From the NCBI RefSeq assembly GCF_001007995.1, contig NZ_CP011389.1:682001-746000 (forward strand): a DNA stretch of 64,000 nt, read 5' to 3'. Position numbers and translations under genes: made by a program. This DNA comes from Deinococcus soli (ex Cha et al. 2016) (lineage in GTDB: Bacteria > Deinococcota > Deinococci > Deinococcales > Deinococcaceae). Of this stretch, positions 58,951 through 64,000 are shown one piece after another. Each line of letters starts with the position of its first letter. Within the stretch, counting starts at the first letter, position 1. The notes beneath the pieces are model-generated. The model saw only the letters and a list, made by a program, of their open reading frames with translations, searched no databases and was not told where the DNA came from.

Positions 58951-59979
58951 TCAGGGTGAGGAGGTAGTGCCGGCTACGCTCCTGGCCGCGCGGGCCAGCA
59001 CGTTCGGCAGATGTTGGGTGGCGATCCAGCCCCTGTCCCAGCCGGGCCAGCTGTGCCCCAGCCGCAACTCCGGCAGCAGTTCGGGCGGGGTGCTCAGGCC
59101 GCGCGCGCCCACGACCGCGCCGACCACGCAGGCGACCGTGTCGCTGTCGTCACCGCCCAGCACGGCGGGCTCCACGCACGCCCACCAGTCCGCGCGGCGG
59201 GCGTGGGCGACGGCGGCCTCCAGGGTATCCAGCACGTACCCGCTCTGGGAGGTGACCGTGCCGTCCAGCCCTGAGCGCACGCGGGCGCGGACCTGCGCGC
59301 GGGCCTCACGCTCGCGGCCCCGGAAGGCGCGGTGGGCGTCCTGCGTGTGCAGCCCCAGCACCCCGGCCTCCACGAGCACGTCCCGCGCGTCCAGGCTGTC
59401 CATGACGCCCAGAGCCGCCTGCGCCGCCGCCGCGTAAGCCTGACCGTCCGCCAGGGCCTCCATGAACGCCGTCAGGAACACCGAAGCGTACACGCAGCGC
59501 GGGTCGGCGTGCGTCAGGGCCGTCAGGACGGCCGCCTCACGCGCCAGCGCGGCGCCCCGGTGCCCGAGCAGCCACGCGGCGGCCACGCGCATCAGGCCGC
59601 CGTTCCCGGCGCCGTCGAAGCCCCCGCGTTCCCAGGCCAGGGCGCCCCCGTCGAGCCGCTGCGGTTCCGTGAAGGTCAGTCTCAGGGCCTGCCGGGTCAG
59701 GCCGCCCACGTCGGGTGGCGCGGCGGCCAGCCACTCCCGGAACGCCGCGAGGACACCCGCATGCCCCTCGCCGCGCGCCGCGCCGAGCAGGGTCGCGACG
59801 ACCATCTGGCTGTCGTCGGTGGCCTCGCCGGGCGCGAAACCGAACACGCTGCCCGGCTGGTACGCGCGGAAGGCAGCGCCGTAGCGCGCCTGGATCACGT
59901 CGGGGGATTTGAATTCCGTGGCGGCGCCCAGCGCGTCCGCCGCGCACAGGGACAGCAGCACGTCCAGAGGTTCAGGCAT
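58951..59979 (-). CDS. ADP-ribosylglycohydrolase family protein
   Basis: The 342-residue protein matches the DraG/ADP-ribosylhydrolase fold: SLCAADALGAATEFKSPDVI, GFAPGEATDDSQMVVATLLG with the TDDS metal motif, GAGNGGLMRVAAAWLLGHRG, and AVLGGDDSDTVACVVGAVVG with the second Asp pair. Members remove ADP-ribose from proteins or hydrolyse ADP-ribosylated small molecules. No ADP-ribosyltransferase gene is next to it. The ATG at 59979 is chosen because an upstream extension shows no family match. Confidence 0.92.
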   Translation of the reverse strand: MPEPLDVLLSLCAADALGAATEFKSPDVIQARYGAAFRAYQPGSVFGFAPGEATDDSQMVVATLLGAARGEGHAGVLAAFREWLAAAPPDVGGLTRQALRLTFTEPQRLDGGALAWERGGFDGAGNGGLMRVAAAWLLGHRGAALAREAAVLTALTHADPRCVYASVFLTAFMEALADGQAYAAAAQAALGVMDSLDARDVLVEAGVLGLHTQDAHRAFRGREREARAQVRARVRSGLDGTVTSQSGYVLDTLEAAVAHARRADWWACVEPAVLGGDDSDTVACVVGAVVGARGLSTPPELLPELRLGHSWPGWDRGWIATQHLPNVLARAARSVAGTTSSP

Positions 59980-60062
59980 GTGCCAATTTTCGCACGCGTT
60001 CGCCCCCGGCGGGGGTGACCCCTCGCGCGAGGCGCGGCGCGCCCCTACACTGAAGGTCACCT

Positions 60063-60584
60063 ATGGTACGCGGCGATCTGGCAGTCTTCCCCTTCCTGTC
60101 CGTCATGCAGATGTTCCTCACGAGCGGACGCGCCGGGCGGCTCAGCGTGGACCACATCCGTGGCGGGCAGCTGTGGCTGGAACGTGGCGAGATCACCCAC
60201 GCCGAGGCCGGACGCCTGCGCGGCGAGCACGCCCTGCAGTTCATGGCCAGCCTGGACGCCGGGGTGTTCACCTTCGAGGTGGACCAGCCGCCCCCCACCC
60301 GCAGCATGAACCTGCGCCGCGACCCGGCCCTGCACCGGCTGCTGGAGGAGAACGCCGCGTGGGAACCGCTCCTGCGGACCTTCCCCGACTGGAACCGGCG
60401 TCTGCGTTTCACGGCGAAATGGACCGAGGCGCAGCCGGTCACCCGCACCCAGTACCGCATCCTGAACCTGATCGCCGACAGCGGCAACATCCGCACGCTG
60501 CTGGAACGCACCGCCACGCCCCCCCGACTGGTCCTGGAGACCCTCAAGCCGTTCCTGCTGGCCGAACTGATCGAGATCAGCTGA
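60063..60584 (+). CDS. DUF4388 (PATAN-like) protein
   Basis: The 173-residue cytoplasmic protein has a DUF4388 domain: FPFLSVMQMFLTSGRAGRLS, VDHIRGGQLWLERGEITHAE and AGVFTFEVDQP. A C-terminal winged-helix-like segment follows (RTQYRILNLIADSGNIRTLL). DUF4388 proteins work in two-component and gliding/pilus control in several phyla; the partner here is unknown. TACACT (60046-60051) lies 11 nt before the ATG. It is divergent from the ADP-ribosylglycohydrolase gene. Confidence 0.87.
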   Translation: MVRGDLAVFPFLSVMQMFLTSGRAGRLSVDHIRGGQLWLERGEITHAEAGRLRGEHALQFMASLDAGVFTFEVDQPPPTRSMNLRRDPALHRLLEENAAWEPLLRTFPDWNRRLRFTAKWTEAQPVTRTQYRILNLIADSGNIRTLLERTATPPRLVLETLKPFLLAELIEIS

Positions 60585-60608
60585 CCGCCACCCCGCGGGC
60601 CGGGGTCG

Positions 60609-60622
60609 GTGAACACGTTCAC
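60609..60622 (+). promoter_or_regulatory. 14-bp palindrome upstream of the 60701 gene
   Basis: GTGAAC-AC-GTTCAC has perfect 6-bp arms. It lies 79 bp upstream of the next start, in a gap also holding a small GGGAA/TTCCC stem. It may be an operator. Confidence 0.4.
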
Positions 60623-60700
60623 GGGAAGGGGCGTTCCCCTGGCGCGGTGTTTTCACACACGGCCGGTCATTTGCGGCATGATGGGCTCACCGGAGGACCC

Positions 60701-61423
60701 ATGAGCGCCATCTCTCGCCCCACCAGCCGAACCAGTGACGCCCTGTCTCCCCGTGACGAACCGGCGCGCGAGCCCGCGCGGCCCGCGCAACAGGCGCACC
60801 CGTCCTGGCAGTTCCACGATCAGTTCGACCTGTGGATCGAGTGGATGGAACGCGATTCCAGCGGCGTGTGGCACGCCGCGCAGCCCGTGACGCACCGCAC
60901 GTTCCGCACGCGCGAGGACACCCTGAAACACGCCGAGCGCGTGATCCAGCGGGGCGAATTCCCCATGGAGCGCGCCATGCCCGTCACGCTGGTCCGCAAC
61001 CGCCGCGAGGCGCTCCTCTCGGCGTTCCGCGAGGCGGAGGGCGACGGCGTCACCCTGATCCGCGACCTGACCTTCCCGGTCGGCGAGTACGGCCTCATGG
61101 TCCGCGTGACCCGCGAGCGGCAGGCGCAGCCCGTACGCGCCGCGTTCGCCAGCGCCGCCAACCCCCTGCGCAGCCTGATCGGGCAGCCCGTCAAGCTGAC
61201 CGTCCTCATCGAGCACCCCTACGACGTTCTGAGCCGCGCGCAGGGCCCGCTGGACGTCAGCGACCGCGCCGCCCGCATCGGCGAGGACACGCAGCTGTTC
61301 AGCGCGTCGGCGCAGGTCAGCGGGCTCCCCTACCAGAGCGCCACGGTGACCGTCCCGCGCGGCCTGCTGAAAAAACCCCTGCTGTACCGCTTCGAACGCC
61401 TCCCCGAGGGCGGCGAGGGTTAG
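60701..61423 (+). CDS. Hypothetical protein (240 aa)
   Basis: The protein has a disordered N-terminus of about 35 residues (Pro/Ala/Arg-rich) and then a soluble alpha/beta body (HDQFDLWIEWMERDSSGVWH, FPMERAMPVTLVRNRREALL, RDLTFPVGEYGLMVRVTRER). No family is recognised. A CGGAGGA site 6 nt upstream supports the ATG at 60701. Its TAG stop overlaps the TAA stop of the convergent gene by two bases. Confidence 0.72.
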   Translation: MSAISRPTSRTSDALSPRDEPAREPARPAQQAHPSWQFHDQFDLWIEWMERDSSGVWHAAQPVTHRTFRTREDTLKHAERVIQRGEFPMERAMPVTLVRNRREALLSAFREAEGDGVTLIRDLTFPVGEYGLMVRVTRERQAQPVRAAFASAANPLRSLIGQPVKLTVLIEHPYDVLSRAQGPLDVSDRAARIGEDTQLFSASAQVSGLPYQSATVTVPRGLLKKPLLYRFERLPEGGEG

Positions 61424-61947
61424 AACCTCGCCTCGCCCAGCGCGCTCAGGGGCACCTCGCCCCGGTAGAGGACGTGCGGGACGTCCATCCAGAGGATCGG
61501 GGGCGCGCCGCCGGGCAGGACGCGCAGGCGGGCCAGGGTCGCCGGGGGCGCCACTGAGGTCTCCCGCAGCGTCTGCGGCGTGAACGGCAGCTCGTCCGCC
61601 GGGTCCGGCGCGGGCTTCACACCGCCCGGCCAGGGGCGCACCAGCCGGACGCACGCCCGCAAGGGATCGAGGTGCGTGGCGTCCAGCGTCCAGAACCGCA
61701 CCGGGGGAATCGCCCGCCCGCTCTGCCGCGCGGCGTCCAGCAGCGGCCCCGGATTCACCGGGGAGAAGAACAGCACGTCGGTCCACAGGCAGTCGAGCCG
61801 ACCGACCCGCTCCCGCATCAGCGCCTCGCGGCCCACGTACTTGGCGGCTTCACGGGCGTACACGTCCGGGTGCAGCTCACGCAGGGTGCTCAGGGGCAGC
61901 AGGTGATCGCCGCGCACGTCCCGCACGGCGCGGTGATACAGGGTCAT
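61420..61947 (-). CDS. Hypothetical protein (175 aa)
   Basis: The product starts MTLYHRAVRDVRGDHLLPLS and has VGREALMRERVGRLDCLWTD then VLFFSPVNPGPLL in the middle. The Tyr-His-Arg opening and Leu-x-Cys-x-Trp-x-Asp-Val motif suggest an enzyme-like fold, perhaps ADP-ribosyltransferase-related, but I cannot assign it. The ATG at 61947 has a CGGAGTCC site; a 12-bp hairpin lies just upstream of that site. It converges on the preceding gene with overlapping stops. Confidence 0.68.
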   Translation of the reverse strand: MTLYHRAVRDVRGDHLLPLSTLRELHPDVYAREAAKYVGREALMRERVGRLDCLWTDVLFFSPVNPGPLLDAARQSGRAIPPVRFWTLDATHLDPLRACVRLVRPWPGGVKPAPDPADELPFTPQTLRETSVAPPATLARLRVLPGGAPPILWMDVPHVLYRGEVPLSALGEARF

Positions 61948-61957
61948 ATGGACTCCG

Positions 61958-61985
61958 ACTGAATGGTTTGCCAAAACCGTTCAGT
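61958..61985 (-). promoter_or_regulatory. 12-bp hairpin in the leader of the 61947 gene
   Basis: ACTGAATGGTTT (61958-61969) and AAACCGTTCAGT (61974-61985) pair with one G-U and a 4-nt loop, adjoining the CGGAGTCC ribosome binding site. It may be an operator or an RNA control element. Confidence 0.5.
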
Positions 61986-62028
61986 TCGAGCGGACGCGAG
62001 TTGGAGCGGAACGGGTTCCGGGCGTGGA

Positions 62029-62061
62029 GTGGACAACCCGGCGTCCTTCCGGGTTGTCCAC
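62029..62061. other. Perfect 13-bp hairpin of unknown role
   Basis: GTGGACAACCCGG (62029-62041) and CCGGGTTGTCCAC (62049-62061) are separated by a 7-nt loop. The hairpin lies in the gap between the 61947 gene and the valS leader, with no T tract and no ORF. Confidence 0.6.
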
Positions 62062-62152
62062 GAAACAGACGGAATCCGCATCAGTCCAGTCAGGGGCACG
62101 CCCCGCAGGATGCCCGGCCCGCCCGCACCCCGCCAATGCGCCAGCGTGCGGA

Positions 62153-62182
62153 TTGAAATGCGCCGCCCCCGGCGCGTACACT
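62153..62182 (+). promoter_or_regulatory. Promoter of the T-box/nudix/valS operon
   Basis: TTGAAA (62153-62158) and TACACT (62177-62182) are spaced 18 bp. Transcription would begin near 62189, just ahead of T-box stem I. Confidence 0.75.
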
Positions 62183-62188
62183 CCCGGA

Positions 62189-62458
62189 TGCAGTGACCGG
62201 GAGGAGTACCCGGGTCAGGCCCCCACAGGAAACCCGCCCCGCGACTGAGAGGGCAGGTGGACCGGCCCCCGGCGAACGTCACCCGCGAGCACGACGGCAG
62301 AAACCCCCTCACGCGGGGGGCGTAGAGCCTCCGGGTGCGCCCGATACAGCGCGCAGCGAGTGCCCCCCATGCAGGCGGGGAAACGCGGTGGTACCACGGG
62401 ACATCCTCGTCTCGTCCGCATCCGGAAGTTCATCCGGCGGACGGGACGTTTTTCGTTT
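62189..62458 (+). promoter_or_regulatory. T-box riboswitch, valine (GUC) specifier
   Basis: This RNA leader senses uncharged tRNA-Val and controls transcription of the downstream genes. Stem I has an AGTA element at 62215-62218 and, on its 3' side, GAAC (62274-62277) followed by the codon GTC (62278-62280) and an A, the usual specifier-loop pattern. The T-box motif is GCGGTGGTACCACGG (62385-62399); its TGGT pairs with the ACCA end expected of tRNA-Val. CGGGAC (62397-62402) can pair with GTCTCG (62409-62414) in the antiterminator, which blocks the terminator's 5' arm. The terminator stem is 62408-62419 with 62437-62448, followed by TTTTT. Valine specificity agrees with valS downstream. Confidence 0.9.
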
Positions 62459-62484
62459 CCCTCCCCGGTCAGGAGGTGGGAAGG

Positions 62485-62973
62485 ATGGTCACGTTCTACG
62501 ACACGCAACAGGAGGCCCGGCGGGACGCAGCGGCGCGCGGCCTGCGGGAGAAGGTCGTGTGCCTCGTCACGCGCGCCGGTCCCGGCGGCCCGGCGCTGCT
62601 GGTGTTCGATCACGTTCCGGACGGCGGGGCGGGCGTGCAGGTCGTCGCGGGCGGGGTCGAAGCCGGGGAAACCCCGGCGCAGGCCGCCACGCGCGAACTG
62701 CACGAGGAGTCCGGCCTGAGCCTGAACCGTCCCACCTTCCTGACCTCCTATCTGTGGGAGGCGCAGCTGCCGGAGCGGTTCACGCGGCAGGTCTGCCACG
62801 CCTACACCCTGACCGCGCCCGCTGGTACGCCGGACACCTGGGATCACCTCGCCGAGGGCCGGTACGTGTTCCGGTTCCGCTGGGCGCCGCTGCACGCGCC
62901 CGGCCTGGACTGGGAGCTGGACGCCGCTCTCCCCCACCTCAACCAACTGCTGCACAAGGAGCTTCAAGCATGA
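62485..62973 (+). CDS. Nudix hydrolase
   Basis: The 162-residue protein has a complete Nudix box: GGVEAGETPAQAATRELHEE then SGL, with all catalytic Glu. An AGGAGGTG ribosome binding site lies 6 nt before the ATG. The gene lies between the valine T-box and valS and overlaps valS (ATGA), so its expression rises with valyl-tRNA shortage. The substrate is unknown; a nucleoside-diphosphate derivative is expected from the family. Its link to valine metabolism is unexplained. Confidence 0.92.
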   Translation: MVTFYDTQQEARRDAAARGLREKVVCLVTRAGPGGPALLVFDHVPDGGAGVQVVAGGVEAGETPAQAATRELHEESGLSLNRPTFLTSYLWEAQLPERFTRQVCHAYTLTAPAGTPDTWDHLAEGRYVFRFRWAPLHAPGLDWELDAALPHLNQLLHKELQA

Positions 62974-64000
62974 CTGACCCCCATACCCCCGACCAGACCA
63001 GCACCCCTGATCAGACGCCGGAGAACGACGCGTCCGTCCTCGCCAAGCAGTTCGACCCGAAGGCCGTCGAGCCCGGCTGGGCCGCGAAGTGGCGGAACGA
63101 GCCCTTCCGCGCGGACGCGACGAGCGGCAAGGAACCCTTTACGATCGTGATCCCGCCGCCGAACGTGACGGGGAACCTGCACCTGGGGCACGCGCTGGAC
63201 AACACGCTGATCGACACGCTGATCCGCTACAAGCGCATGGCGGGCTTCGAGGCGCTGTACCTGCCGGGCATGGATCACGCGGGCATCAGCACTCAGGTGG
63301 TCGTGGAGCGGCAGCTGCGCGAGCAGGGCGTCAGCCGCCACGACCTGGGCCGCGAGAAATTCCTGGATCAGGTGTGGGAGTGGAAAGCCGAGTCCGGCGG
63401 GATGATCCTGGAGCAGCTGTCGCGCCTGGGCGTCAGCGCCGACTGGACGCGTGAGCGCTTCACGATGGACGAGGGCCTGTCGCGCGCCGTGCGCCACCAG
63501 TTCGTGAAGCTGTACCACGAGGGGTTCGCGTACCGCGGCGAGCGGATCGTGAACTGGGACCCGGCCAGTCAGACGACCCTGTCGGAACTGGAAATTGACC
63601 GCGAGGTGCGCAAGGGCAAGATGTACACCCTGTCGTACAGGCTGCGTGACCCGCAGGCGGCGGCCAGCAACGGTGAAGCGGGCGAGATCCGCATCGCGAC
63701 CGTGCGGCCCGAGACGATCTTCGCGGATCAGGCGATCGCCGTTCACCCCCAGGACCCGCGTTTCGCGCATCTGGTTGGGCAGGAGGCCCGCATTCCCCTG
63801 ACGGACCGGTATGTACCGATCATCGCGGACGAGGCGGTCGAGATGGAGTTCGGGGTGGGCGCGCTGAAGATCACGCCCGCGCACGACCCGACCGACTTCG
63901 AGGTGGGCGAGCGGCATGGTCTCGCGCGGCCCAGCGTGATCGACCTGCACGGCAACCTGACCCGTGACGAGCTGGTGCCCGCCGAGTTCCAGGGCCTGGA
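62970..64000 (+). CDS. valS: Valyl-tRNA synthetase, 5' part, cut by the right edge
   Basis: The enzyme charges tRNA-Val. The visible 343 residues begin with a polar tail (MTDPHTPDQTSTPDQTPEND), then QFDPKAVEPGWAAKW, the class I HIGH motif in PPPNVTGNLHLGHALDNTLI, and the start of the editing domain (TVRPETIFADQAIAVHPQDP, GALKITPAHDPTDFEVGERH). The latter marks it as ValS rather than IleS or LeuS. It is translationally coupled to the Nudix gene, under the valine T-box. No stop is reached before the edge. Confidence 0.96.
   Translation, partial: MTDPHTPDQTSTPDQTPENDASVLAKQFDPKAVEPGWAAKWRNEPFRADATSGKEPFTIVIPPPNVTGNLHLGHALDNTLIDTLIRYKRMAGFEALYLPGMDHAGISTQVVVERQLREQGVSRHDLGREKFLDQVWEWKAESGGMILEQLSRLGVSADWTRERFTMDEGLSRAVRHQFVKLYHEGFAYRGERIVNWDPASQTTLSELEIDREVRKGKMYTLSYRLRDPQAAASNGEAGEIRIATVRPETIFADQAIAVHPQDPRFAHLVGQEARIPLTDRYVPIIADEAVEMEFGVGALKITPAHDPTDFEVGERHGLARPSVIDLHGNLTRDELVPAEFQGL

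Overview
The window is a high-G+C chromosomal segment whose gene content points to the genus Deinococcus. It carries a bacilliredoxin-like protein, an M3 oligopeptidase, a queA/NYN pair, a lineage-typical P450, and many small Deinococcus-type proteins. At least fifteen genes have a TANNNT-like -10 box only 5-8 nt before the start codon and no Shine-Dalgarno sequence, which is the leaderless arrangement known from Deinococcus. There is no rRNA, tRNA, insertion sequence, prophage or CRISPR array. The segment reads as ordinary core and lineage-specific chromosome.

Layout. 0-4.3 kb: the three-gene permuted ATP-grasp / alpha-E / transglutaminase cluster. 4.3-15 kb: housekeeping genes (YIP1 membrane protein, era, a Fur-family regulator, pfkA, rsmI, rlmH, mraY, an RlmI-like methyltransferase) and a thioredoxin-fold / colicin-immunity fusion. 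15.2-18.3 kb: an unnamed three-gene operon ending in a membrane sensor that stops after its HAMP domain. 18.4-27 kb: a ferritin-like protein, DUF2071, a full-length Rel (p)ppGpp enzyme, a nucleoside hydrolase, and a GH16-like/esterase pair.

27-40 kb: acyl-CoA metabolism (acyl-CoA dehydrogenase, acyl-CoA carboxylase beta subunit, scoA and scoB) with an NAD salvage cluster (niaP, pncB, a NadM-Nudix protein, nadE) lying between the two CoA-transferase subunit genes. The carboxylase and scoA promoters carry matching 14-bp palindromes just upstream of the -10 box. With bdhA at 48.3 kb these genes form a plausible fatty-acid/ketone-body degradation regulon. 40.3-45.1 kb: a livJHMGF-type ABC transporter operon with a 42-codon ORF joined to both livG and livF by ATGA overlaps. 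45.2-49 kb: a 1002-residue STAND/BTAD regulator followed by bdhA.

49-62 kb: a CAP-domain protein, an M3 peptidase, an acetyltransferase, queA and NYN, a class Ic aspartate aminotransferase, a MarR regulator, a membrane GGDEF protein, tdk, rpmE, an ADP-ribosylglycohydrolase, a DUF4388 protein and two hypotheticals. 62.1-64 kb: a complete T-box riboswitch with a GUC (valine) specifier, a Nudix hydrolase, and the 5' part of valS running off the right edge.

All calls rest on reading the sequence and on recalled family motifs. No database search was run.
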